Part shown: positions 39,196-50,060 of the stretch, one piece after another | Numbering within the stretch: the first letter of the stretch is position 1 | Layout of the letters: each line of letters starts with the position of its first letter | NCBI GenBank assembly: GCA_947034885.2 | Contig: OX344754.2 | Location: 14,092,501 to 14,156,500, forward strand | Direction of reading: 5' to 3' | Origin: Thuidium tamariscinum | Lineage: Eukaryota; Streptophyta; Bryopsida; Hypnales; Thuidiaceae | DNA length: 64,000 nt | Made by a program: the position numbers and the translations under genes | Notes under the pieces: model-generated | Told to the model about the DNA's origin: nothing | Databases searched by the model: none | The model's input: the letters and a program-made list of their open reading frames with translations, nothing else

Positions 39196-40056
39196 TCCTT
39201 TTATGGTTGTCAAGAAAATATAAATAAGGTAACTATACTAAAAAAAACACTTTTCAATATCAAGTTCCCCTATTTTTGAAGGAAAATTGAATAGGAAAGA
39301 TACCCAAATTTGTATACACTACAATAATAACTGTAAGGTGGAGCCAAGGGTCCTTTTGAGTAGTGTGCATCTCTATATGTAGTACTATGGAGGTGGCAAC
39401 ATTAGAAGTGGTTGATTTTGGATATACTTTCTACTGTTTTAATTTCTTTTCTATGACATTTTTTAATACTACCTAGTGTCATTTCTTCATGAATGTGCAT
39501 TAAATGGATTTTGGTAGCACCTACATGGTAGTTTTAGCACCTTGAACCTTGTATCTTTGAGAGTTTGTAACTAATTCATAATACCTCCAAAAATTATGGA
39601 ACCACTTGAATATTGATTCATAGTCCTTCACTAATGTACAAGAATTGTTGTTCATTTTTTAGAGCTTATTGGCTATGCCACAAAGCTTATTTATGCAAAT
39701 AAGCATCCCCATGAAAATCCCAAAGCGGCACAAACATACTAATTGGCCACATGAAGCCAACTTCATTGCTCTATGACAAATATAGAGAGGGCCTAAAAAT
39801 GGTTGTCCATGGCCAAATTTGGCAAGTATAAGGCTCAATGAAGCATCTCACCTATACCTTGGTATGGGGTTTGGTTGTCTTTTTTACTCCAATTTCAAAG
39901 TATCAACCTCCAAATAGCCTTCAAGAGAGTTCCGATGGTATTAAAATTTTTTTTTGAAACAAATGAGAATCTCAAAAGCATTAACAATTGTATTAAAGTC
40001 TTCTTTGTTTACAATACCAAAATAAAGATAAAGAAGTACTTTTAGCTTGGTTTGAA
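39196..40056. other. AT-rich DNA, nothing recognised
   Basis: No convincing frame or repeat boundary was recognised. Confidence 0.45.
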
Positions 40057-40059
40057 TTT

Positions 40060-40240
40060 CTTAATGAGAAGTCAAGCTTACTATATCCTCATGGGGTGGT
40101 TGGAGTGTCCCAACTTGTGTATGACATATAAGAGTATGAATCTTGAGGAACTCCTACTAATTCATACTCTTAAATGTCCCACATGGGTTGGCACACCTCC
40201 TACCACCCCATAGGATATAGTGAGCTTTACATCTCACTTC
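40060..40240. repeat. Long hairpin, AGCTTACTATATCC arms
   Basis: Arms 40,074-40,145 and 40,157-40,228 are complementary over most of their length (AAGCTTACTATATCCTCATGG on the left, CCATAGGATATAGTGAGCTT on the right), with outer flanks also loosely complementary. Related arms with 'accccatgtgg' recur at 40,490-40,560. It is probably a foldback MITE. Confidence 0.8.
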
Positions 40241-40241
40241 A

Positions 40242-40474
40242 CTAGAAGAAATCCCTGTTTATTTAAACAGAACACGTCAAGTAGTTCGTGTTGAGAATGC
40301 GTTGCTTAAAATGCAGGAAAAAACACAAAAATCACGTTTTCTAGGTTTTTCTAGGTTTTTTCAGCGTTTTCAGCGTTTTCAACGTTTTCCTGCGTTTTCA
40401 GCAATGCAGCCTCAACACAATCTACCTGACGTGTTCTGTTTAAATAAACAAGGATTTCTGCGTTTTTCTTCTAG
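40242..40474. mobile_element. CTAG-ended foldback MITE, 233 bp
   Basis: It begins CTAGAAGAAATCCCTG and ends with CTTCTAG. Both arms carry 'tgtttatttaaacagaacac' (left, and its complement on the right), so the inverted repeat extends about 75 bp with an 11-bp offset. The centre holds a simple repeat of 'cagcgtttt' units (about 40,358-40,400). It splits the related hairpins at 40,060-40,240 and 40,485-40,560. Class unknown. Confidence 0.8.
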
Positions 40475-40484
40475 AGCTTGAAAA

Positions 40485-40565
40485 CCTAAATCTCACTATA
40501 TCTACATGGATGGGGTACCTCCAACCACCCCATGTGGATTTGGTGGGTTTTTCCTCATTGAAAAC
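40485..40565. repeat. Small hairpin related to 40,060-40,240
   Basis: 'ctcactatatctacatgg' and 'ccccatgtgg' arms echo the larger hairpin just upstream. Together with the CTAG-ended insert this may be one element opened by another. Confidence 0.5.
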
Positions 40566-41629
40566 TCAAAGCAATATGGATAAACACATTTTGAGCAATC
40601 AAAGGTTGTTCTCAAAGAATTGATAGTTAAATTGTTTGTACTTCAATTTTGAACAAAACAAAATTGACACGGAAGACGGATTTTTTTTGTCACACTACCT
40701 ATCTCACTTGTTGTGTAGCAAACCACCACCACTTGGGCTAGCTACATCTTAAGAGCACACTAAATAGCTTGACTTTGCACCTCTCTCATGTGCCAACCAT
40801 GGGGATGCTCTTGTAAAAGTAAGGGAGGAGGCTCAAAACCTATCCACCTTCCCAAATGTACAATGCTTGTACATATTGCTTTTCATCTTTACAACAATGT
40901 AGTGTAAACAATCTTCATTTGAGGGGTGCATGGTTTTAGAGCCTTATGGCATTTCAACTTCTAGAATTCATAACTAATTCCACAAAGCTCCAAAAAATAC
41001 GAAATGATTTGGGTTAAATGCCAATTCCTTTAGTCTTTCAAGAAGAATTTACTGAAAAATAATTCAAGAAGTTTACCTCCCCAAATTCAGTTTCAGCTCT
41101 TAGATGGGCGCCTTATGGACCTCCTCACTCAGTTCCAGTACCTTACATTACTGACTCTGCAAATCAAACCCTTTTGAAATGGCTGAACTGAGCGTGTCCT
41201 CTGTCAAGTGAAGTCCATATGAGACGGAAGTTCCAGGGAGTTCCAGCAATCCAGTGCCAGCAATGGAAGTGAGAATGGAAGCCCTGGGCTTCCTTCCCTC
41301 CATTCTGCCTTGCCCATGTGGGGAGCTTAGCTCAGTCCAGCTCTAGGGAGGCTGAACTGCTGAAGGGAAGCAAAGTCAAAGCTATGGCAGCCCATGTTGG
41401 GCTCCAAAGTCAAAGGGCCTTAACAGTCCGGAAGTCCCAAGCAGGCATGAAACTGAATTAAACTTACAAGGAAACTTAAAATGAAACTTAATTGACAAGG
41501 AAGATCAGTGGTCCAAAATGTTTAAAGCGATGCTTTTAAGAGCAGGCATGGGGATGCTCTTATTGATGGCTGGGGTGAACTGACACCCCCCCTTCTCTGA
41601 GGGAATATGTTGAAATTTTTTATTTTACC
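40566..41629. other. Mixed intergenic DNA with a GC-richer insert (~41,090-41,540)
   Basis: The segment at about 41,090-41,540 is much less AT-rich than its flanks and rich in 'gttccag' and 'ccag' words. It has no reading frame of note. 'catggggatgctctt' occurs both at about 40,798 and 41,548, which may mark the borders of an insertion. Confidence 0.35.
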
Positions 41630-41906
41630 TAAGGTAGGTACACCCAAAAGCGCCAGTTTCTCTATTGTGCCTAGTTCCTGTTATTATGTTGTTCAAAATT
41701 TTTTACAGTCTTGTTGGTGAGTGAAAGCATGTTCCAACGCACCAAAGAACAGTGGATTTGGATACCGTATGCAAAAGTTATTAATAGTGAAAGTGTGTTT
41801 CTGAAAGCGCCATCTACAGTCTGGGCACATGACTGATTTTGAAAATCTATGCACGTTGTACACATCGCTTTTAAGGTCAGGTGCCATTTTGGGTGTACCT
41901 ACCTTA
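41630..41906. mobile_element. Mariner-like MITE, 277 bp, TA-flanked (best preserved)
   Basis: Ends TA-AGGTAGGTACACCCAAAA and its complement at the right end are near-perfect for about 20 bases, with TA on both sides. The two open frames across it arise by chance in a non-coding element. Confidence 0.9.
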
Positions 41907-42130
41907 CATGATATAATTTGCAAATTCTAAATTCATACATGCAATCAGAGGACCCAAATTAGCCTAACTAGGTGAGGTGGAAGATATAAACAAATCAAGC
42001 ACAAAATAAGGGGGCTTGTTTTTATTACCTATGTTCCAGAATTCTTTGGAGGATAAACAAGGAATTAGTTCACCTTGACCTCATTGATGGACTAACAAGT
42101 TTTCTTACCTTCACCACGATGGACTAACAA

Positions 42131-42293
42131 TAAGGTAAACTAGTACCCCATTATGAAATAAATGGGAGCAAGTCCTTTGTGGGCAAAATTGTAATGGTGA
42201 TGTACATTTCAAATTTTGAATGTACAACACCATTACAAATTTGCCCATGATGGGCTTGCTCCCATTTATTCTATGATGGGGAAGTCTACTTTA
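42131..42293. mobile_element. TA-flanked foldback MITE, 163 bp
   Basis: Nearly the whole element is one hairpin: 'cccatttatt', 'gggcaagcc'-like and 'ccattac' words of the right arm (42,215-42,293) complement the left arm (42,131-42,200). TA occurs at both borders. Stowaway/mariner-like class is inferred from size and TA. Its hairpin transcript could feed small-RNA pathways. Confidence 0.75.
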
Positions 42294-42365
42294 GTGATTT
42301 GGGGGATTTTAGAGAGAATTTTAAATCTCCTACCTCCAGTTAAAACAAACAAGTAGTTGAACTAG

Positions 42366-42607
42366 CAACAATGCTAGTGTGTAAGCATGCACATGCAAGC
42401 ACATGTGTGAGCTTCTAATATGTATATAGGTAGGTATACTATCACCTTTGAAGGTGTTTATAGTAAAAATACTTATAATATAGGTACCTATAATATAAAT
42501 ATACTTTTATCATAAAAGGTTTCTATAATATAGGCACCTATATTATAGGTGCATCATCTTTGAGGCTCATAAGCTCATACTTCTATACTCACATATTAAC
42601 AACCATG
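42366..42607. mobile_element. Mutator-like MITE, 242 bp, perfect 10-bp duplication
   Basis: It runs from CAACAATGCTAGTGTG to TTAACAACCATG and is bracketed by GTTGAACTAG at 42,356-42,365 and 42,608-42,617. This intact copy shows the uninterrupted interior that proves the nested insertion in the 7,534 copy. Confidence 0.85.
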
Positions 42608-42811
42608 GTTGAACTAGTACATGGTATGTTGATTGTTTGTAGGAGCCAATTGAAACATGCTATGTATACGGAAAAAGGATCGTATAAGGTTGGCAATTTT
42701 TCTATACTAATTTCCATGTTAAAGCCTTTCTATTATTTTTAGAATTTTAGAATAGGATAGAAGGAGTGATGACAACATGAAAGACCACATTTTTGTGGCC
42801 TTCACATGAGC

Positions 42812-43147
42812 TTATAGCAAACACCCCAACATTTTAACACTTTTACTATTTATATAGGTCACCAACAATAAGGTGTAAGTGCTTTTTAGAATTACTTTGC
42901 CAATATCGAGTGGCACTACACTAGGTGTATGAAAAGGGTGCCTTCTTTGTAGGTACATGTTTCTCCCTAACTTTTGAATTCTAGTAACATGGTCAAAAGA
43001 ACTCTCTATTATTAGAACCCGATTAACACTAGACATTTTGGCAAATTCAATAATTGTGGAGGTGACTAGAACTACTCGACAAGCAATAACTATTTGGTGA
43101 AAGAGGTGGTAGAGGCAAGCTACAAATTGGAATGCTCTAAAATACAT
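42812..43147 (-). other. Unassigned open frame, ~111 codons
   Basis: An open frame with an ATG at about 43,147. The protein is moderately hydrophobic at the N-terminus (FQFVACLYHLFHQIVIACRV) and more polar later (around IQKLGRN). I do not recognise a family. A frame of this length can arise by chance in 64 kb of AT-rich DNA, so it is recorded as hypothetical only. Confidence 0.2.
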
Positions 43148-43387
43148 GTTCAACTTCTCTTGTTCAAAGAGTAGATAGAATATCCTAATTCCTAAAACTA
43201 GTGTATGTAAGACAATGTTTGGGGTGCAAATGATAATATTAGATTAGCGATTGTACAACAAATGGAAGTAGTGCAAAGCTTGCCTACTTTGTCAAGTGTA
43301 TTCACAATACACCTTGAATGCCACAATGATAATTCACTCTTTTTTAGACTCTATGGATGAATGATGTCAGGCTCCACTCGTTGTTTT

Positions 43388-43624
43388 TCATTTCAGCATT
43401 TCATTCAGAACATTGAGCAGCGATTTAAAGTATTTTTTACTGGAATTAGCCCTGATACGAAATATTTTCTGCAGTATTTTGGTGAAACTATCTGTATGAA
43501 TAAGGCCCGCGCGCTCTTTGGCCTTATCATCCATAAGCCAATAGGCTAATGCTCCAAGAGTCGAATAGTCAATAATTTTCTTAGAAACTCTCTCAACTGC
43601 CAAAAAACCAACAGGAACTAATTC
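43388..43624 (-). pseudogene. Unrecognised protein fragment beside mitochondrial pieces
   Basis: A minus-strand frame from a stop near 43,630 down to 43,388 reads '...ELVPVGFLAVERVSKK' onward with a lysine-rich C-terminus ending NVLNEMLK. It has no ATG near its beginning, and codon use includes GC-rich stretches (GCGCGCGGGCC) unlike the AT-rich surroundings. It directly abuts a nad5 fragment, so it may be part of the same organelle-derived insertion. I do not recognise the protein. Confidence 0.35.
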
Positions 43625-43649
43625 AAACTAGTCGAGCGATATTAAAACT

Positions 43650-43775
43650 TTTGACTCTATGTTTGATAGTCCGATTGTAGTTATGTTAATTGTAGTTACA
43701 TCTGTAAGTAGTTTAGTTCATCACTATTCCATTTCATATATGTCTGAGGATCCACACAGCCCTCAATTTGTCTTA
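43650..43775 (+). pseudogene. nad5: Mitochondrial nad5 fragment (NUMT)
   Basis: The plus-strand frame reads [20 protein letters not shown] followed by [16 protein letters not shown]. Plant mitochondrial NADH dehydrogenase subunit 5 has [15 protein letters not shown], then [19 protein letters not shown], at this point. About 36 residues of this complex I membrane subunit are preserved. The match stops abruptly, and stops follow after about 43,780. It is a transferred scrap and cannot encode the roughly 670-aa protein. Confidence 0.85.
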
Positions 43776-43935
43776 TTGTAGTAAAGGAAGTATATATAAT
43801 AGCAATGACGCTTAAGATATAAATGAAAGGAGTAATAAGGATTTTTCACGATCCATTGGTTTATATAGAATCCATTTTTTAGGTGTATCAAAATACATTA
43901 TTTTCACAAAGCGTATATAATAGAAACAACTGATA

Positions 43936-44024
43936 ATATCTGGGAAAACTCTTACCCATATTTGACCATTTCTTCGAAATTCTCTACTTATAGCATGACG
44001 CGCTGCTTCAATTGCTTGATATGG
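43936..44024 (-). pseudogene. rpl16: Mitochondrial-type rpl16 fragment (NUMT)
   Basis: A minus-strand frame reads FLPYQAIEAARHAISREF followed by RRNGQIWVRVFPD. This matches the central part of organellar ribosomal protein L16, best the plant mitochondrial form (YQAIEAARRAISREFRRNGQIWVRVF). Similarity ends after FPDI, and the expected PITSKP(T)EVRMG region is missing. Opposite orientation to the nad5 scrap 160 bp away indicates a rearranged mitochondrial insertion. A chloroplast origin is less likely because the plastid form has RRGGKIWVRIFPD. Confidence 0.8.
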
Positions 44025-44125
44025 CAAGAAACTAATCTGGAAGCTTGGCGTCATTAGTGCAATCCCTTTAACATTCGTAACTGTCTATCATTCTATCTTT
44101 AAACCCTACTACTTGATTGGACATG

Positions 44126-47100
44126 TGTGAGCCCTCGAGATGGCACTCAGAACTCTGGGCCCATTTTTCGCGATTAAATAGCGAAATCTAGCTAAAATAT
44201 ACAAGAAAAAGACCTAAAAAGAGTGTTAAAGGAGTTTTGGTGTCGGTCTATACCAAAATGGTAGAAAACCAACTTAGAAGGTGGAAAATTCCTAATTCTA
44301 GGAATTTGTATCATTCTAAGTCTCAAAAGTAAGTTTGTGTGAAGATTTAGTAGTTCCGAGAGAAATAAAAAAATGAGAGTTAGTCAGTCCTAGTGCCTGT
44401 CCGTAAAAAATCAACATTTTAAGGATGCACATGACATACTAACTAAGCTCAAAGAGTCTACTACGAGCCTAGAAGATTTACCAGTGCTTAAATTCGATTT
44501 TGGGATAAATTAAATTTTAAAGTAAAACAATTACAAATGACTTGGAGAATTTGAATGTCACAAAATGAAAGATGGAGGATTGGAAATTGAAAACTACAGA
44601 AAGGTGTTCCAAGGATAGGAGCATGCCAGGAGCGAATAAGAATTAAACAATTGTTCAAGATTTCCGAGTATTGGGAATTAAATTGTCCAATGGAGTAAAT
44701 TAATTCCAAATTACTAAAAATAGACTGGTGCAAGGTTGTGTAGAACTTACCCTAAGAATCTAGGAATGCGCTAGATGTTATCCAAATTATTTCGTATTTT
44801 TTCAAAATTCAACGTTGACTCCATGGGAAGTCACCTACACATAGAAATGTTCGTAAATTCCTAGAAATTACGTATGATGCGGTAAAATCTCACTAAAAAT
44901 TAGAATAGGTTTTTGTGTGCTTAATAAGCGCCTAGTCAAGTTTGAAGACATTCTAACATTTCCAACTACCAAAACCGGCATCGACATCGAATTTCAATGG
45001 AATTTACAATTTGGCGGCGGGTTGACCGGTGTATCAAGAGCGAATGATGTTCGATTGTCGCAAATAAAGAATCATTCCTTACTCTCACAGACATTCCTAA
45101 CAACCCTGGCCTGACAAATTCATCAAAATGCGCAAATTCTAAAAGTTAGATTTTTTACTTTTAATTGGAGTTACCGAAATTCCAATTTGGGCGCGCAAAC
45201 GGCCTAGGAGTGAGGGATTAGGGGTCCTTCAGGCTAATTGGGGTCTTTTGAAGACAATGGTGCAAATGGTTTTCCATTTTGAGTTTCTCCCTAAAAGATA
45301 GAGAGGGTCAGCTCTTAATTTGACTTTTTAATCGTTAATTGCAGTTAATTAAGAGTGATTTTGGAAATATCTCTTGAAAAATCAAAGATTGGATTTGGTC
45401 AAGATCTCTTTCTTGCGTAAAAAGACATCTTTGGGCTAAAGAAAGATAATTTTCAAAATGACTTTTGTTTAATTTGCAAAATATCTACATAAATTAAGGT
45501 TAATTCCAAAATATCTTGGGTTAAGATCTTGGATTTGATTTGGCCAAGATTTCATTAGCCAAATGGATGTTTTTAGAAATTTTCACCATTAAACAAGTAT
45601 TATTTTAGAATTACATTAGGATAGTTTAGGGTAGGAAGTAACAAAGTGTTTTCACTGGCAATTACCGAAAGGGGCCCAGTCACGGGTATATAAGGGCCCC
45701 CCTCGAGGTTGCCAGTACCCTTATTTCTCACACCAACACTTTGTTTCTCTTTTGTGCTACCGACGTGGTCGGAGCGCCACTTGGACCAAAATTTCTTGGC
45801 CAAGTCTTGTTTAAGTTTTATTATTGAAACCTTGAAGGATTAGGACCCTTCAATTGATTCTTGCTCTCTCTACTGTGAAAAGGCTAAGCCTTAACCTTTG
45901 ATACAACCACCTCGTGAAAATTTTAAGTATCGAGTACCAAAGTTCGGTTCAAACACTGTCATGTGTACCTCTTTTGGTGGCAAAGTCTTGAAATACTAAG
46001 AAATTTTAAGAATTTAAAGTGAAAGTTTGGTTAAACATTGTCATGTGTATCTCCTTTTGCGATTAAAATTCTTAAAATACTATTGTGGAAACCACATACT
46101 GCAAAGCTATAAACCCCCCGATTGTTTACTAATTTAGAAAATGAGAGGTGAGGCAAGGCTCCGAATCATTCTAACACTCCACACTTGCAAAAGTTGGCAA
46201 TCAAAATAATTGGTGCCTTAGGAGTCCTTATCATCCCATTGCTACAATACTGTTCCCTTGGATTATGCTTATAGACAAATTTAGTTAAGGTTAGCCTAAT
46301 ACCAAAACACTAAACTAACTCGTTATTTGATCAAGTCGGATTCAGTTTACTAGATTAGTTAGGACCAACATACACCGATCCAGTCCAAAATTTAGTTTAA
46401 AACTAGTTCAAAGAGGACCAGCATACCGATCCAGTCAGACCGGCCCAAGACCCCACTGCAGGGGCGATCAAACCCCTCGCTGACCAGTCGTGCCCCGCCA
46501 TGAAGCACCGGGCCGGATGGGACAGAGCTCGGTGGATAGGCTGAGGGGAGCGGACGAGGCCAGGGCCAGAGCTCGATGGACAGGGCTTTGGGGGAACTCC
46601 CACACACCCAAGCAACACTTCAACATTCCAAAACTCACATGTAAGAACACTCTCACTAAAATTTTGTCGTTGCAATCATTCAATTTTTGGTCAAATAAAA
46701 TAGAGTTATAAAGGAAACCCACAACTCCCGATTTTAATTCTCTACCAAAAATTTAACAATTGCAACAACAAAGAATCTTGGTCAATCTCCTTCCAACTCA
46801 AAACTCCATAGCCACCATCCTTCTACAAAAATTGCAAAACATCTTGGATGCTAAATGAGGAAGTGGGGAAGGAATTAGGAGAATTAAGGTCACCCGTGAA
46901 GGATTTAGGATTAAAATATTCATATTCAAAGAATATTACTATTGAACAAGGTTCTTTATTCTTTAAGATTTGACTTTTGGAATTAAAAACTATTTAAAGA
47001 GAATCCTCCTATTGAAATTTATTCTTGTTCTTTAGGAATGTTCTACATTCTTTGGTAGTTAGTCATTAATTAGATTCTTAGAAGGTTTGGATTTTGTTGT

Positions 47101-48010
47101 TTTTATTTTATTAAGTCTAATAAGCCAAAAAGAAAGAAACAAATTGACAACAAATTACTTTACGAATTAACGCAAATTCAAAAATTAATTAGATTTGAAA
47201 AGATTTGATGAGAATTTTTGATTTAAAATATTTTAATAAGACAAAAGGAAAAAGACAAATTGACAACTAATTCTTTAACAACTAACAAGAATTTAAAATT
47301 AAATTATATTTGAAGGATTTGATGACAATTTCTTGATTCAAATTAATTAATTTCCTCTTGGAATTCAAATATTGATTTAGAACCAAAAGAAAAAATAACA
47401 ATAACAAAAAACTAACAATTAAATTCTCATTGATTTCTTTTAGAGTAGGTTGTTAACCAATAGGTAGACTATGTGAGTTGTAGTAATTTCTAAATTACGG
47501 GGACATTAGGAATAAAAAGAATTACGCAATTAACTTAGCGCTACATCACCCTTAGTTTTCTTTCAACCAAGATAGATTTAACTTACCAACAACGTAAGAA
47601 TTACTATGGATTAGATGGGGAGCCATGATGATTTTGATGGCAAGGTCGTGGTAGAATACCTTCACATGATGATGTTTGATGACGGTATTATGGAGATCTA
47701 CACTGAGGAGGTAAATCGGACCCACTTGATTTTTATTCTCAATGTTTTACTGTTAGATTTCTTTTTACTGAACGCTTGGATTTAGAATTAGATAAATTTT
47801 GTTTGACAAAATAGGTTAGAATAGGATAGATTAGTTGAATCTCAAAATAGAATAGCTAAAGTTGCTGACTCAAATTAGATTAAACAAACACTTAAAAGAC
47901 GTGACTAAAAAAGTTCATTGCTTGGAAGGCTCTCTTTGAACACCCAATTAGAGAGAAAACTCACTTAGACACAGGACCCGTGTGATAAACTTTTAGCTCA
48001 AGGGTGGAAT
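44126..48010 (+). mobile_element. LTR-retrotransposon fossil (long LTR-like block) 2
   Basis: It starts TGTGAGCCCTCGAG and parallels the block at 18,944-23,430: the U3-like part with 'ccatgggaagtca' (44,821) and 'tttgaagacattct' (44,940), the TATA box near 45,687, and the distal 'ttcattgcttggaaggc' (47,913 versus 22,866). No retroviral-type domain was recognised. GC-rich patches occur at 46,430-46,600. The right limit is approximate. Broken or non-autonomous, and old. Confidence 0.5.
45685..45696 (+). promoter_or_regulatory. TATA box of the second LTR-like block
   Basis: GGTATATAAGGG lies in the position equivalent to the TATA box at 19,998 of the first block. Confidence 0.45.
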
Positions 48011-48818
48011 TAGAAGCGCTCACAACATGCAACCAACAAGGAGTCATGTAGTTTAGAAAAAGCATTTGAAGAAGAAAGCATTTAGTAGTAACATGCCCCA
48101 TTATAGTAAAAGAAATGGACACTAGTAATACACAAAATCCCTTGTACATAGATAGCAAAATACTCCTAAATGGTAGTAAAATATTCTCTATAATTTACAA
48201 AGTAGTTTATCAATGCATAGGAGCATTTCTTTTGGCTTAGAGGGCAAATAGCTTGATGTACAATGCCACCACGGTACTAAATAAAGCTCTTTCCTATATA
48301 AATGCCTAGCTACAAGCATATTGTGCATTTATACGTTCACTTCACACTAAGACTATCCATTGCAATGCAAAATATATTCTCTATTGCCTTTGATTCTTTA
48401 CTACAAAAGTCATGGTTGCCTACTTGTCCATTACATTCCTTACACCTAAAACAACAACCTCAACATCCTTCCTATGCACCTTCATTGTATAAGACTTCCA
48501 AGAATCATTTAATATCCTCATGACTTTGTTGGAGTCAAGCATTGTGAAGTAACACGCAAAATATGAGAAAGTCAAGAAAAAACTTAATATAAAGGTAAGA
48601 CTTTATCTAAGACTCTTTAAAAGACTACTTCAACAATATAAGAATATTTTCTACAATCCTCCAACCTCTATACATTTTTTTATGAAGAAGGCTTTGGCTA
48701 TAGGTAGAAGCACTTGATGCCAATAATGAACCATTAGCCATGGCAAGAGAAGGTAGCTTGAATTGGTGAGATGATATAGAGAGAAGTCACTAAACACTAT
48801 AAGGAACCCAAATAGTTT
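48011..48818. other. AT-rich DNA, nothing recognised
   Basis: Short frames only; no repeat ends or motifs were recognised. Confidence 0.45.
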
Positions 48819-49728
48819 TTAACCCCTAAAAGCCCATTGTCCCTTCGGGGGACAAATGGGATTTTGGGTAGGTACTTATGGACTCAATTTTTACCTTGAT
48901 TTTTTGAAATTCTTTTTGAAGATAGAAAAATTGATTAGCTTGATGGGATTTTTTTTTCAATCAATGTATAGAAATAAAAGTCATGCTCAAATAAACTCAA
49001 ACATGGGAGGTTGGGCAACAATTTTTTTTTCCAGAATTTGGGTTTTAAGAAGGTAAAAAATTGATTCTCATAGATTATATTTTTTTCTAAATGGGGAGCT
49101 TTGATTCATTCCATTTGGATTTGTTATGAGGAAGTTATAGTCAATCTTATTTTTTGGGCAATTTGATCATCTTCTTGAGAAAATAACTTGTAAGATTCAA
49201 TTCTGAATGCACTTCTTACAAGTTTTCCAAAAAAGGTTCCAAATGGTTTATTTTTCTTGCTAGAACAATCCCACCATTAGGATTAGTGCATTTTGATTCC
49301 TATAATTTAGATTTTCCTTCTATCTTGTACCTACTTCTATTTAACAATTTTTTAAAGAATAAAAATTAATTTTTTTCTATTTTTTCTTTTCCTAAACTCT
49401 CAACTCAATTATACACCATAAAGATTTTGAAGCTCAAAACTCTATAGTGAAAAAAAATAAAGTTAAGAAGATTCAAAGTCATATAATCTTGTCCCGCAAT
49501 GTATTGCAAACTTTTTTTTAAATTTTTAAACGCACATATCTTGCAATCTAAGAAATGAAAAATTTTGAAACTTTTTCTACACACTCTTGTATTGGTTAGG
49601 TATAAGATCCTATGGTTAGATGTGCAAAAAAAATAGTTAAATTTTTTTTTTTTACTCTTTGCTATAGAAATGGTAGTTTTCTAGTGTGTTTTTTTTGTAG
49701 AAAAAGGCCTTGGTCCTTTAGAGGTTAA
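48819..49728. mobile_element. TTAA-type element, subfamily A
   Basis: It begins TTAACCCCTAAAAGCCC and ends TTGGTCCTTTAGAGGTTAA, 910 bp. It is the reverse of the 34,634 copy along its whole length: 'gtcccttcgggggac' lies at its left end and the 'aaaggccttggtcc' end at its right. No coding capacity. Confidence 0.85.
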
Positions 49729-50060
49729 CACAAAATACAATGTGAAATGGCATTCTATTTGACAAGAGAAATCATTAGCTTGGATGTCACCTAAAATTCA
49801 TTAAAATGGACAAGCAAAAAACAAGGCAAAATCTAAAAAAAACATACTTGATTTGAACTTGTTTTTTTCTAACATCACAGAAAACATGGTTTTTCAAGTT
49901 TCCCTAAATGTGTGGACACTTTTGGTCCCCTAAGGTGTGTAGGGGGTAATGAGGGTACAAGCTTTGTTGTTAGTTTAAGATTATTTGATCATGACTATTC
50001 AAGCCACCTATTCAATCATCCTAAGCTTTTTTTTGATGAGGATACAAACTTCTTGTTCTT

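Noticed and set aside
46392-46722. Several overlapping GC-rich frames
   Set aside because: All three frames are open only because the local sequence is GC-rich inside an LTR-like fossil. No domain is present.
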